Below are positions 50,520-61,207 of a stretch of 64,000 nucleotides of DNA, piece by piece. The notes under the pieces were generated by a model. The model was not told the origin of the DNA. It saw only the letters and a program-made list of their open reading frames with translations, and did not search any database. The position numbers were made by a program, and so were the translations under genes. This stretch comes from Melieria omissa. Its lineage: Eukaryota > Arthropoda > Insecta > Diptera > Ulidiidae. The stretch's first letter is position 1, and every line of letters begins with the position of its first letter. Location: NCBI GenBank assembly GCA_963971225.1, contig OZ020269.1, positions 32,075,264 to 32,139,263 of the forward strand, given 5' to 3'.

Positions 50520-52323
50520 CGCTTAGATCTCGTTGTGCTTTGTGCTCTAAGGGCCGTTTTCTCATCCTCCCGTTAACTTTAAAGTTCACTTTAACGGGCG
50601 GATAAACGCATTTTCGTTTTCTCATCTGCCCGTTAAGCTATCCTCCCGATAAAATTTACCGGGAGGATTGAGTGCCTGTTAAACTTTAAAGTGAACTTTA
50701 AGTGGAAATGGTGCCAAGTACATGCATATGTTTGTTTACAAACAAAAACAGCTGATAATGAAATTACAATTTGAAATGAAATTTGAATTTGAGATCTTTC
50801 GGTATGGAAAATAGGCGTGTTTCTTAAATTCATGCACTGGAAGACGCTTTTGAAGGTACGGAGTCGCAAAATGCGGCAAATATAACATATAACAGCCAAT
50901 TGGACTATTTCACTGCTTTGCACTGCTGACATGTCCAATCGCTGCTGGGCGGCCACCTGCGCGATACGTCTCGCTCTTCTGCGCTGCAAGTTCCAGCTTG
51001 GACTTACGCTTCAAGCTGTCAAACTTGTCCCTCAACGATTTCCAACGCCGGGACACGCCCCATTTGGCAGTAAAAGCATCAACAAGATTTTGCCAGGCAA
51101 AATTTTTATTTTTTCCTTCAAAAATAATTATAATTTTTCACAAACAGCTGATTGCGCCGCCAAGTGCTGCCCAATGCTGACCAGTGATGCCAAAAAATCA
51201 GACCTGTTAAATTTATATTTATCAGGAAGATGAGAAAACGAAAATATTTACCGGCCACTTTAAAGTGACCTTTAGCTAAAGTTCACTTTAGCTACCGGCC
51301 ACTTTAACGGGAAGATGAGAAAACGGCCCTAAGTCTATCGCCAAAGACTGTGTCGTAAATTGTGCCCTCTGCAAGTCTGCTTTCCACAGCGCTTGCTGTA
51401 ATGGCATAGACACTAACTTGCTAAATTTAATTCAGAACAATATAAATTTGGTTTATAATAGTGACTCGTGCTTAAACTCTAATTGGCATGCTGTTGTTGC
51501 TGATCTTATAATTGAATTTAGAGAGCTTAAAACGCAGCTCTCCTCTGCTTTGCCTAATCTCTGCAATAACGGTATTGCTGACACGTCTCATATTGCTGCT
51601 GCCGCTGAAACTGCGGTCAAGTATAAGAGCTCTAATGTTGTTGTCGCAAATCGAGCTGCCTGCTCTCAATTCACCGCCCAACAGAACTGCTCCACCTCAA
51701 AGTCTCCACGACCTAATGCTCCTGTGCGCTCACCTACTCGCTCTAAGACTGCTGCTGTTACGACTTCTGCTCTCTCTTATGCTCAGACTGCTGCTGCCGC
51801 TGGAGCTACGCCTGCTGCTCACTCTGCTACTGAAGGTGTCGCTTCTGCTGCCGCCGCCGTTTCTCCAGTTCATGCTGCTGTCGCTACTACATCGCCAAAT
51901 CCTAACAACTCCCGCGCTCCTTCACAATCTGCTTTGCTGTCACAACATAACGACTGGACCAACATTAAGCGTAAAAACAAAAGAGATCGGTTGCTTGTTG
52001 TTGGCTCTAGTGCAAACTCGGAACTCGATGTAGCTGTGCGTTTGAAGTGGCTGCACTTGGCTTCTTTTTCACCATCAGTCTCAGCTGACAACATCACCGA
52101 CTATGTTGCTAAACATGCGGACATTGAAAAGCGTTTTCTCGCATGCTACAAATTAGTAAGGAAAGATGATTCGTTGGATTCGCTTAAGAGAGTCAACTTC
52201 AAGTTGGGTGTCCCCGAATATCTGTTCGAGAAGTTGCTAATACCAGATTTGTGGCCTGCCAGCGTCAACGTTCGCCCATTTCAGTTTTTTCCAAAAAGCG
52301 GGGTTCAGCATGTCGACACTTGA
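50520..52323 (+). pseudogene. LINE ORF1, split by Harbinger-5
   Basis: The PHD-like finger begins before the insertion (RCALC, near 50532) and continues after it (KDCVVNCALCKSAFHSACC, near 51345-51400). A helix, an Ala/Thr/Ser/Pro-rich linker (about 51600-51940) and a C-terminal domain with VAVRLKWLHLASFSPSVSAD and DSLKRVNFKLGVPEYLFEKL follow. ORF1 binds the LINE RNA. The part after the insertion (51418-52323) is uninterrupted. The start codon is not certain. Confidence 0.75.
50551..51329 (-). mobile_element. Harbinger-5, 779 bp, TSD TAA, with Myb remnant on the minus strand
   Basis: GGGCCGTTTTCTCATCCTCCC at the left and its inverse at the right are terminal repeats; TAA flanks both sides (50548-50550, 51330-51332). 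On the minus strand 51115-50930 reads AWQNLVDAFTAKWGVSRRWK and LRDKFDSLKRKSKLELQRRR, a Myb/SANT-like domain as in Harbinger-3. There is no transposase, so it is non-autonomous. It is the only clearly minus-oriented element in the window. Confidence 0.85.
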
Positions 52324-52329
52324 TCTCGC

Positions 52330-53788
52330 CGCAAAATTGCAAAGCAACTAAACCGCTGCGAATCTTTTTTCAAAACATCTCTGGCCTTAGAACTAAGGGC
52401 CAGTTAGTAAGAGCCATGAGTTCGCAACTTGAATTTGACGTTTTTGTTCTAATCGAGACGTGGTTAAACATGGATTTTTTTGATGAGGAGTTCTTTGACT
52501 CCTCTCTATACAACGTTTATCGAAAAGATAGAGATGCACTTAAAACTGGCTATATGAGAGGTGGCGGTATACTTGTCGCAATTCAAAATAAACACCGCGC
52601 ATCTGCTTTCTCTCTGGACAATCAGGATTCTCTGCTGGACCAACTTTGCGTGCGTGTGCAAGGCTCGTCGGAGTCGCTCTTTATTTGTGCATCTTACATT
52701 CCACCGAATAGTGCTGACAGCCTGTACAAAGCGCATGTCGATAATGTAATGTCACTGGTTTCGAGTAAGCTCGGCAACAATCATCTATGTGTGCTGGGCG
52801 ATTTCAATTTAACTAATATTAAGTGGTCTCATATTGACAATAATAACGTTTTAATTCCTAGCAATATCAACAGTTCCTGTGAAATGTATTTAGTCGATAG
52901 TTTCTTGAGTATCGATCTTTTGCAAGTTAATGGTTGCTGCAATAAACTTGGTAGATTCTTAGATTTAGTATATGTTACCAATGATGTAAATTTTAACCTA
53001 TCGCAATGTCATTCGTCTCTTTCCACGTCGGGCTTGCATCATCTTCCTCTGACTCTTGAACTTGATTTCTATCAATTTTCAACTGTCAGTCATGATAAGC
53101 CCGCATTATCGTTTAACTACAAACTTTGTGATTTTAATAGCTTAAATCTACTGCTGTCGGATCTAGAATGGGATAATTTGCTGCTTAATGCGGATGTAGC
53201 GTTCTGCTACAATGTCTTTAAGGATAAAGTTATTGAAGTTTGCCGTAATAATATTCCTCTTGTTAAAAAACAGAAGTACAAACTGCCATGGCAAACTCAA
53301 TCTCTTATGAAGCTAAAAAACTTGAAAAACAAATGGCATCGGAAATTCAAAAGAAATCGTGAGATAGTTTATTTTGATAAATACAAGCATTACTCAAAGA
53401 AATTCAATTGCTTGAATAAATTCTTGTATAAAAAGTATATTTCCAACTACGAAGCGAACATCAAATCTAATCCTAAAGCCTTCTGGCAATTTGTAAAGTC
53501 AAAAAAGTCTCGTTCCAGTATTCCTTCTGCTTTATTCTTTAAAGATAAGGCTGCGCTTTCCACCGCGGATGCTGCTGACTTATTCGCTGAATTTTTCAGT
53601 TCCAATTTTACCTCAGTTACTGATAGGGATGCTGACTTTTTAAGTAATATCAAAGCATCAGTGAATTTTGGATCCCTTTCACTATCCACTCAAAACATCT
53701 TCGCAAACAGATGCTGATGGCATATCAGCGATTTTGCTCAAAAACTGTGATGCCCTTATATATCCGTTGATGGTGATTTTTAATAAAT
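52330..53788 (+). pseudogene. LINE ORF2, endonuclease and start of RT
   Basis: Endonuclease blocks KPLRIFFQNISGLRTK, VFVLIETWL, GGGILVAIQ, CVLGDFNLTNI and SGLHHLPLTLEL are seen; the usual S-D-H end motif is altered. The frame runs to 53717. After a frameshift near 53708 the RT start continues as ADGISAILLKNCDALIYPLM and is cut by the AT-rich insertion. The start of ORF2 is unclear: the open frame overlaps ORF1 without an ATG in a good position. Confidence 0.85.
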
Positions 53789-54511
53789 GATTTATTTCCG
53801 CGTGGCTGAAAGTAGGATTTTTTATACGTGCCAACAAAATAATAATTTTGCTAAATTGTTGTAAGTCAGCTTGTTTCTTCACAGTAGTGTACGCAAGCTT
53901 CAATTCCGAAGGTTGTAGTTTCAAATCTAACCGTCCGAAGGATTTTTTTTTCATAAATATGGGTTTTGTTTTTTCAAATTAAATTACAAACACTGAGGTG
54001 TTTGCCATATGCGATTTTCATGTGCACAAAAATTTAAATGCACTTTAGTTGTTGGTGTAAATTGGTTTTCTGCAATAAATTTGCGTTTGTCAATTTGTTG
54101 TACCACAAAAAAATGTATTGAAACAATAAAAAAAAAATTTGAACTCAAAATGTGGCAAGGCAACGTAAAAAAACATTCTTCTTTAATAAAAGTTATGAAG
54201 CAACGTAAAAAAAAAATTTCTGAAAATAATAGTTATCGGCAACGTAAAAAAAAAATCGCAAATAACAGTTATGAAGCAACGTAAAACAAAAAATTGCAAA
54301 ATAATAATTATCGAGGACGAAATTTTTTCTTTTGTTTTCATAACAGTTATTACGCAACGTAAAAATATTTATTACATGATAATAGTTACAGGCCATGTAA
54401 AAAAATTTTTGTTGGAAATAATTATTATAAAGCAATATTTATAAAAATATCTTAAATAAGGGCAATTTCTTTATTTCCAAAAATTTTGATAATAATTATT
54501 TTAGGTCTCTG
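53789..54511 (+). mobile_element. 723-bp AT-rich insertion with subrepeats, TSD AATAAAT
   Basis: AATAAAT flanks both sides (53782-53788, 54512-54518) and removing the insert restores the RT frame. The 54130-54410 part has at least six units of a degenerate tandem repeat with core GCAACGTAAAA and AATAACAGTTAT. No clear terminal inverted repeats and no protein. A 7-8 bp TSD would suit a hAT-derived non-autonomous element. Confidence 0.7.
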
Positions 54512-54518
54512 AATAAAT

Positions 54519-55903
54519 CACTTTCCTCTGGTGTGTTCATTGAGGATTGGAAGCTGGCTTTCGTCTCCCCCATTTACAAGAGTGGAAACAAGAGTGACGT
54601 CGCTAACTATAGACCTATTTCTAAACTCTCCTCTGTTTCCAAATTGTTTGAGTGCATCATTAAAGACAAAATGTTTTTCGCAGTGAAGAGTCTTATCTGC
54701 CCTAATCAAAATGGATTTATCCCTGGGCGATCAACGATAACTAATCTAGCAGTCTTTACAGAGGACTGCATCTCTGCATTTCAAAAGGGTCTCCAGGTTG
54801 ATACTATCTACACGGATTTCTCTAAAGCCTTTGATAGAGTCTCGCACCAGATCCTACTCAAAAAGCTGTCCGACATGGGTTTTCACTCGGTCTTTCTGGC
54901 TTGGATCAAGTCCTACTTGAGTAATCGTAGATGTGTGGTAGTTGTCGACAATATTCCATCTCGGCCGTTTGTTGCAACTTCCGGGGTACCTCAAGGTAGT
55001 ATTTTGGAGCCTTTGTTTTTTTCTTTATTTATAAACGACATCAGCAGTTGTTTTTCAGGTTCTAGTTTTTTGCTTTATGCGGATGACTTGAAAATTTACT
55101 CGACAGTCAGGGACTCCGCCGATTCTCAGGCACTCCAAGCAGAACTTGACGCTGTCAACATGTGGTGCTCTCGCAATCGTCTGCCGCTGAACATTAATAA
55201 GTGCTTTAAATTGTCATTCTCTAAAAGCAACTCTGTCCTTCAGACTTCCTACCGAATCTCAAATACTTATTTGGAATCTCTTACTGAGACTAAGGACCTG
55301 GGGGTAGTTTTTGATGCAAAGCTTTCTTTCACAAGTCATATAAATTCCACCATTGCCAAGTCCTATGCCATGTTAGCTTTTGTGAGACGCAATAGTTCCG
55401 AGTTCTCCAATCCCTACACTCTCAAACTGCTTTACACCTGTCTTGTTGGCTCGAAGTTGGAGTATGCCTCATTTATTTGGAGGCCATATCACTATTGCCA
55501 CGTTAATCGCTTGGAACGTATTCAAAAGGTTTTCCTACGCTTCGCTCTGAAATCACTGCACTTTCAGGATCCTGTTCCATCCTACGTCTCGCGTTGTAAG
55601 CTCATTAATTTAAAAACCTTGCAGGATAGAAGATCCATCCTATCTTTGTCACTTGTTTTTGATGTTGTTTGCGGGTTGGTTGACTGCCCTTCCCTCCTAG
55701 AGAGGATTCACTTCAACATCCCTTGTAGATCTCTCCGGCACTTTGATTTTTTCAATGTTGGTTTCGTCAAAACGAATTATGCTTTAAATGCTCCTCTTTT
55801 GCGAGCTTTAATAGAAATTAATAAGATCTCAATGAACTCTTCGGTGGATTTCACTGCTTCTAAAGCTGTATTTATGAACTTGTTAAACTCTGTTTTTAAT
55901 TAA
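54519..55903 (+). pseudogene. LINE ORF2, RT and C-terminus
   Basis: WKLAFVSPIYKSGNKSDVAN, YRPISKLSSVSKLFE, IYTDFSKAFDRVSHQ, GVPQGSILEPLFFSL and the catalytic YADDLKIY are the RT blocks of Jockey-like LINEs. In the fifth block GSILEP has Glu where Gly is normal, a likely damaging change. The thumb and C-terminal region (LGVVFDAKLSFTSHI, RLERIQKVFLRFAL) run to a stop at 55903. No internal stop is present. Confidence 0.88.
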
Positions 55904-56305
55904 GTTATCGATTGTTACGTAATATTTACTCTGTTACTTTTCTTTATTAGTCAGTAAGCAAACAATTGTTCTTTGACTAATTATTAATAAATAAATGAAA
56001 ATGAAATTATTCCTATAGAAAAAGAAGATGACAAACCCCACTCCCGATTGAGATCGCACATTCTGAGCTTTAAGACTTGTGCGACAAAAATGATGGTATT
56101 ATTAGTTTTTTAGTCGATCAAACGGTCTTTTAAAAAAATTCGAATTGCCATTGATCAAGTATCGCAATACTTATGCAAAAAATATGGATTTTCATCTCAC
56201 AACACACAACCACGGTCACATGTTTGTTGCTATTCGCAACTGCTGGATGGCTGTGCGCAACTAAACTTATGCGAAGCTCCGCGCGTCAGTGGCGCTCACG
56301 AAAAT
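55904..56305 (+). other. LINE 3' end and unassigned sequence
   Basis: AATAAATAAATGAAAATGAAA (about 55987-56007) ends the LINE. The next 300 bp show no gene. Confidence 0.4.
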
Positions 56306-56872
56306 TTGACACCCGTCGGGCTGCTCCCATCGACTTGGGCGAAGCTAGACGAAACAGAGCAAGCACGGACAAGGAGACGAAAGATGATTACATTGTTTGG
56401 AGCCGATTGTCCCAAGTCGTTTAAAGCCTGCGAACGAGACAATGACATTGCCGCTAGTCATTATGCTTCACAATATGTGACCAAGCCCACAAAAAGGGTA
56501 ACCGATGCGATAACTAGCCGCCATTCATCACTGAGTGACATATCATGGCAGGATGCTGTGTACAACGCTGCTTTGGAAAAGAAACAAATGTTCCACACGC
56601 TAGCTCTGTCACTCAACAAAGATGTAGTTGGGATATCAAGCTCACTAGCTATCGCTTTACATAAGCTTAGTCCTGAAAACGTTGCGGACGTTTCGACTCT
56701 GATCAAATCTAATCTCAAACTGGACTTACTACCAGCCAAAGACTGGGACTACTACTTAGGTAATGTTTCTGTCAGGCAAGAGATATATTTGACCGAAAAA
56801 AATAAAAGTCACAAACTAACTGTGACCGATAAAATAAGAGTAAAAAATAACAGTTATTTTTGCCTGAAATGA
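56306..56872 (+). pseudogene. Unrecognised 188-codon frame
   Basis: Open from before the first ATG (LCEAPRVSGAHENLTPVGLL upstream of it). It contains TWAKLDETEQARTRRRKMI, CERDNDIAASHYASQYV, DAVYNAALEKKQMFHTLALS and LNLKLDLL-like helices. Composition is protein-like, but I recognise no domain. It might be a decayed transposon-encoded gene. Flanks give no help. Confidence 0.35.
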
Positions 56873-56987
56873 TAAAAGGGGAAAGGGATTTTGTCGGGAA
56901 AAATAAAAGTTAAAAGATAACAATTCAATTCAATAACAGTTAAATTCTGACTTTTTTTTTATAAAAACCATAACCTGTACGGCCCCT

Positions 56988-57313
56988 GTGGAAAAGGCAC
57001 TGTACAATTGGTTTGTGCGACAGCACCAGAAAGATTTTCCTGTCAGTGGACATATGTTAAAAGAAAAAGCAAAGAAATTACATGCTGAGATTAATGAAAA
57101 GGAAGGCGGTTTTAATGCCAGTTGTGGATGGCTACCCGGATTTAAATCACGCTATAGAATTTGTTGCCGATTTAGATTAAACAAAATTTGTTTTAAATTT
57201 AAATGTAAAAAATGTACACAAAAAAAACATTGTAAAGGAAACAAAAAGGTTAACGCCACTGAACCGCGAGCGATATCTGATTTGGTGAAAAGAGGTCAAC
57301 AAGCAGTTCAGTG
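56988..57313 (+). pseudogene. CENP-B/Tigger-type HTH fragment (pogo transposase)
   Basis: EKALYNWFVRQHQKDFPVSG and LKEKAKKLHAEINEKEGGFN with GWLPGFKSRY form the second helix-turn-helix of a CENP-B-like (Tc5-type) DNA-binding domain of pogo/Tigger transposases. A Lys/Cys-rich tail follows and the DDE domain is missing. Confidence 0.75.
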
Positions 57314-57401
57314 ACGGACAAAAAAAGAATTACAAAACTTCGATTTCCCCTTTTCATTTTTCAACCTATTACTCCAAGTAAATTAGAGTTTTATGTGATT
57401 A

Positions 57402-57770
57402 TTGAACATTATAAGTGAAAATGTGCAAAAAAAAAACGTATGTGATGTGTCTAATCACTTCGAAAGCAGTGCACTACAAATAGTTGACAGTTTGACAATT
57501 ATTTTGGCGGCATGTGCAATTAAAATGGAAAAATTTCTAAAAAAGTTGAATAATTTTTGCCTTTATTTTTTAGTAACGTTTAGTATTTTAGAATATCACA
57601 TGGCGATGGCATTGCACTTGAACGGGACGAAGTTTTACCACGCGAAGTTGTGCCTGCTGCTGAAATTTGCGAATCCGAGCTCCCAAAAAAGAAAAAAATA
57701 TGATCAACAATACAAAAAACAATGGGAAGAAACACGGCACAGTTTAAAGTGCATAGTGCAATTAATGTAA
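57402..57770 (+). pseudogene. Low-confidence frame, possible transposase start
   Basis: The end of the frame (SQKRKKYDQQYKKQWEE) resembles the start of some zinc-finger hAT transposases. The earlier part is AT-rich and hydrophobic without motifs. It may be chance. Confidence 0.25.
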
Positions 57771-58149
57771 AAATGCAATACAATACAAACAAGAAATACA
57801 ACAAATGTACAATTCAATACAATACAATTAACGTACAATACAAAAAATCTACCACATTTCACTCAAATCTACCACATTTTTTTCACTGAGTCTACCACAT
57901 AAATGAAAAATTAAGTAAGCACACTGAGCATGAGTTCGTGGACAGCGAAGGCTGGCCCGTTCTCATGTGTCTTAAAGTGACTCCGCTCGCACTCGACTTG
58001 GTGAACAGGCGGTGCTCACAATCGTTGCTGCTGCCATCACTCACCGAAACTATCTTTTTTCCAGAATCTAGATACTAATAAACACATCCGTTACCAAGTA
58101 CAACCGGAACTTTTACAAAATTAAATATGTAATGACCACTCCGTTTCCA
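57771..58149 (+). other. Repeat-like non-coding stretch
   Basis: ATACAATACAA words are followed by TCTACCACAT three times (57848-57900). A possible LTR end with ACTAATAAACACATCC lies near 58074. No gene. Confidence 0.35.
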
Positions 58150-58535
58150 AAGGAATTCGGTTGCCCCGGTACGCTACAATGTAAAATAGTAAAATTTGCA
58201 AATAACAATTTTTCCGCTATAATAGGAAATAACTTTTTACAAGCTCTAAAAGCAGGAATATGTCAAAATTTTAGGTAATAAACTTTACTTTGAGGAATAT
58301 AATTATCCTAAATATATCGAAAATATTTGCAATTTCCAACAAACAAAATACTGTCATATAAGACAGTTTCAATTTATCCCACTTGAACGATGAAGAACGT
58401 CAGGCGACCTTAAGGTTGCTTACTGAGTTCGAAGATTTATTCTTTAGGGAAGGGGAAAAGTTATCTTGTACAAATGAGGTACACCACGAAATTATAACTA
58501 CTAACAGGCTTTTATATTCTAAAATATATCGATAT
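58150..58535 (+). pseudogene. Errantivirus-type protease end and RT linker
   Basis: NNNFSAIIGNNFLQALKAGI is the end of a retroviral-type protease domain. LNDEERQATLRLLTEFEDLF and TNEVHHEIIT with LLYSKIYRY match the protease-RT linker of errantivirus pol. Stops and frameshifts are present. It ends where the densovirus-like sequence starts. Confidence 0.65.
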
Positions 58536-58559
58536 AGTATATAGATTCATTATCATGGC

Positions 58560-58730
58560 GTACATGGGCGCTTCGCGCCCGTAGCCGATAGAAACGTGGA
58601 CTTTGCACTGTGATAAACATTTGTGCTGCCACACACACACGCAATGTGTGTGGTGGAGGTGTGTGGTGTTATAGAAATCTTTACCGCGCTGGGGTTTATA
58701 AAAGCGTGTAATATTAATTTTCAATGCAAT
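58560..58730 (+). promoter_or_regulatory. Densovirus terminal hairpin-like sequence and NS promoter
   Basis: GGGCGCTTCGCGCCC (58566-58580) is a perfect short hairpin, and GTGTGTG/CACACAC words (58627-58665) can also pair. TATAAAAG at 58697-58704 lies 26 bp before the first ATG, so transcription would start almost at the ATG, as with the very short leaders of densovirus NS promoters. Confidence 0.55.
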
Positions 58731-59192
58731 ATGTTTTCTGATATATCAAGTGATAGTTGTTCTTATAATTATTCCGATTGTAATAATGGGGAAGATGAAG
58801 CGTGTACGTACAGCGAGTCCAGTGGAAATAATTTCCAATGCACAAATTTTGGCTCCTCCAATAAGCGACGAAGAAGAAGAAGTTCAGGAGAATTCAGTGG
58901 TCATAGTGGAGAAGACTCAAGCAGTTCCTATCGAAGTGACCGAAACTTAGGATGTATTCGAAGAATTAAATATACCAATAGAACACAGCATAACTCATCA
59001 AGTGAAGGAACGAGCAGCGAATCCACAATCGGAGCATTCAGGATCGACAACTTCAATATTGATAATGTCAATACTCGAAGTAATAGAATTAATGTGGGAG
59101 AAAACAGTGTTTGTACAGAAAATCCTGGTTGTTCTCAAAGAAGTGGAACATCGATGCATGAAAGATCGGGATCTATCCTCGAAGAGGCCGGC
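58731..59192 (+). pseudogene. Densovirus NS 5' region, two overlapping frames
   Basis: Frame one starts at ATG 58731 (MFSDISSDSCSYNYSD), is Ser/Asn/Glu-rich with an RRRRR cluster, and stays open to the LINE junction. Frame two starts at ATG 58786 (MGKMKRVRTASPVEI), with an acidic DEEEEVQE stretch; one TAG (near 58949) interrupts it, then EELNIPIEHSITHQVKER and more follow. Two staggered ATGs in different frames recall the NS1/NS2 overlap of ambisense densoviruses. Which frame is which cannot be fixed here, because the LINE separates them from the nuclease domain. Confidence 0.5.
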
Positions 59193-59541
59193 AAAAATCC
59201 TCCTCCACACCCTCCACGTGGGTGCCGGCTGGTAATGGCTAAACAGTTCACCTTGGTGATAGCCAGCTAAGGATGTGGACTTCGCCCCACTGACCTGACT
59301 CTTCAATAGTTCGGTCGGTAGGATAGGATGTGGCTCCTTCCATAGGATCGGGGTAAGGGCCGGACCAAGGTGTCATACGACCCGTGCCGATGGTCAGCCT
59401 GGCTGGGGGCCCTTTCAAATAGCCCAGTCGCGAACGGAGTATCCGGATACCTGGCGCCCTCCGGATTATTAGCCTTACCTGTGCACTGCGGATCTCTGCA
59501 CAGGTGGACCACCCCTTCTCCGCCACTCGTGGGACTCAATT

Positions 59542-60711
59542 ATGGACACTTTAACAAAAAACACAAACACAAAACCAAAAACAAACGTACGAACATTGAC
59601 GGAACCAGAGGCCGGCCCTCTTAAAAAGCCGGGGATGGGTGAAGCAGACAAGCCAGCGCCCACCGCCAAAAAAGGAGCATCCTTGGTTGATCAGAAGATC
59701 CCATGCCAAGGCTCTGCCTCCGCAACTAAAGCCACAAACATTAGTGCTACAGCTGACCCCAGCAACGTTGTGGTTGCCAAAGCCGGACCTCCGTCCAGCA
59801 ACAGCAACAAACATAGCGGAGCTGCGGTAACAGCAAGCACTCGACAAATCAAGGACTCAAAAGTCCGCTATAGAGAACGCCAGAGTGCCAAGCGAGTACT
59901 CGAACGGATACAATGTATCCCAGAGAACCGCAGGACTCAAAAAGAAAAAGAGTCCTTTACCTGGGCCACTGCTAGGTTAGCGGAGCTTGACGGGGCACCG
60001 ACCACTGAGACCGCCGCCAAAAGGCAGCGTTCTACAGAGGAAGAGGCCCCGACTGCCAAGAAGGTGCGCAGCTCGCTCAGAACAGCAGCCACCTACAGCG
60101 ACATGTTGAAAAGCAGTCTCATTAAGGCGGTCGTTGACCGCTCCGACCCTGACGGAAGTATTACTCCGTCAAACTGGAAACTGGTGGAAGATTTCCTCGC
60201 CGACATCTTTCTGGACGTCATGAAGGAGAATCCGGGCCCGGTGCCACAATACCAGATGTGCGGTTGGCATCAAGGCCACGTAAAGCTGGTTGCGTGTGCG
60301 GACAAGAGGGCCCTGGATCTCTTCTGCGTGGCTATTTCCAGAACGGGAGAGATCTGGCCGGGTGCTAAACTCGAGGTAGTACCCAGGGAATCGATCCCCA
60401 GCAGACCAAGGACTAGAGCCTGGATCCCATTAAAACCCACGGATCCGGCTAAAGTCCTCGAAACCCTCCAATTGTCCAACCCGATGATACCCACGCACAA
60501 TTGGAAAATTGCCAAGTTGGAGGAGCTCAAAGGGTCTCGTTGTGCCACAATAATTGTGAACAAGGAGTCCCTTGAGCACCTTTCAAAGTCCAATGGTGTC
60601 GTGGCCTTCGGTTTTGGGCACATTCAACTGAGGGTATACAGGAAGGACGAGCAGACTGAAACCGGCGAAAGTGGCCCCCCCAGGGCTGCTAGCCTCAACA
60701 GACTCTGGTGA
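59542..60711 (+). CDS. LOA-type LINE ORF1 (DUF4780-like)
   Basis: 389 codons from ATG 59542. The N-terminus is Lys/Pro/Ala/Thr-rich and disordered, followed by RYRERQSAKRVLERI and a KRQRS...AKKVRSS basic patch. A folded region (TYSDMLKSSLIKAVVDRS, WHQGHVKLVACADKRALDL, FGFGHIQLRVYRK) matches DUF4780, a domain of ORF1 proteins in LOA/R1-type elements. It probably binds the LINE RNA. No internal stop. The acidic C-terminal extension continues in another overlapping frame (60671-61024), so a frameshift near 60690 may have split one longer ORF1. Confidence 0.75.
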   Translation: MDTLTKNTNTKPKTNVRTLTEPEAGPLKKPGMGEADKPAPTAKKGASLVDQKIPCQGSASATKATNISATADPSNVVVAKAGPPSSNSNKHSGAAVTASTRQIKDSKVRYRERQSAKRVLERIQCIPENRRTQKEKESFTWATARLAELDGAPTTETAAKRQRSTEEEAPTAKKVRSSLRTAATYSDMLKSSLIKAVVDRSDPDGSITPSNWKLVEDFLADIFLDVMKENPGPVPQYQMCGWHQGHVKLVACADKRALDLFCVAISRTGEIWPGAKLEVVPRESIPSRPRTRAWIPLKPTDPAKVLETLQLSNPMIPTHNWKIAKLEELKGSRCATIIVNKESLEHLSKSNGVVAFGFGHIQLRVYRKDEQTETGESGPPRAASLNRLW

Positions 60712-61024
60712 AGGCGGCCAACAAGGGCTGCCAGCCACGACGGACCCCGGCAAAGGTGGCCCGCACGGGCTGCCAGCCGAGACGACTACCCTGGCAACAG
60801 AGGCGACAGATGACCAACCGTCTTCCTCAAAGCCGTTACGTCGCCTATCCCGGGCGGAATCAATCTCCTCGGGATCGGAGATGGCCACGGCTTTCGGGAA
60901 TTTCTGGAGGGAGTCCGAGCTTCTCGCCGAAACGGACGATGACCTCGACGCTACTGTGGTGGAGGTAGACATGAGCGAAATAGACAATGGTCCGAGTAGT
61001 TCAGATAAACCTCCACCACTCTAA
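60671..61024 (+). pseudogene. LINE ORF1 C-terminal extension in shifted frame
   Basis: GLLASTDSGEGGQQGLPATT-type Gly/Thr repeats are followed by a Ser-rich acidic tail (LLAETDDDLDATVVEVDM) ending four dozen bases inside ORF2. Position and composition suggest the natural end of ORF1 after a frameshift, or a separate overlapping ORF. Confidence 0.5.
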
Positions 61025-61207
61025 AGCAGCTTCGGCTGCACTACTCCTCCGCCTTTCTAAAGGCGGAGACGACATCGCTCTCATCCAAGAACCATGGCTC
61101 GTAGCCAACAAGGTTTGTGGATTGAGAGCGACGAACTACAGGCTGGTCCATGCTAACAGCACAGGTAGACCCAGATCCTGTATCCTTGTGAAAAAATCAC
61201 TAAATGC
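60987..61207 (+). pseudogene. LINE ORF2, endonuclease start only
   Basis: VRVVQINLHHSKAASAALLL, DIALIQEPWLVANKV and RSCILVKKSLNAYLLP are the first blocks of an apurinic-type endonuclease. The homology stops near 61207 and densovirus NS1 begins. It overlaps the end of ORF1, as in related LINEs. Confidence 0.75.

Larger units (their letters stand above)
50485..55990 (+). mobile_element. Jockey-type LINE with two insertions
   Basis: ORF1 with a PHD-like finger, ORF2 with endonuclease and RT, and a short 3' region ending in AATAAATAAATGAAAATG. Harbinger-5 (50551-51329) splits ORF1, and a 723-bp AT-rich element (53789-54511) splits ORF2. The full-length layout shows that it was not 5'-truncated on insertion. 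Confidence 0.85.
59193..61207 (+). mobile_element. LOA/Jockey-superclade LINE, 3' part missing
   Basis: A 5' leader, a complete ORF1 and the first 70 or so codons of ORF2 are present; the rest of ORF2 is missing. LINEs are normally lost from the 5' side, so the missing 3' part needs a deletion or rearrangement at 61207. The left border is approximate. Confidence 0.7.

Noticed and set aside
51512..52033. 173-codon Leu-rich frame overlapping LINE ORF1
   Set aside because: It is the shifted reading of the GCT-rich Ala/Thr/Ser linker of ORF1.
58623..59270. 215-codon frame as a host Ser-rich nuclear protein gene
   Set aside because: The hairpin and TATA context, the overlapping second frame and the densovirus genes downstream fit a viral NS region better; the last part of the frame reads into the LINE.
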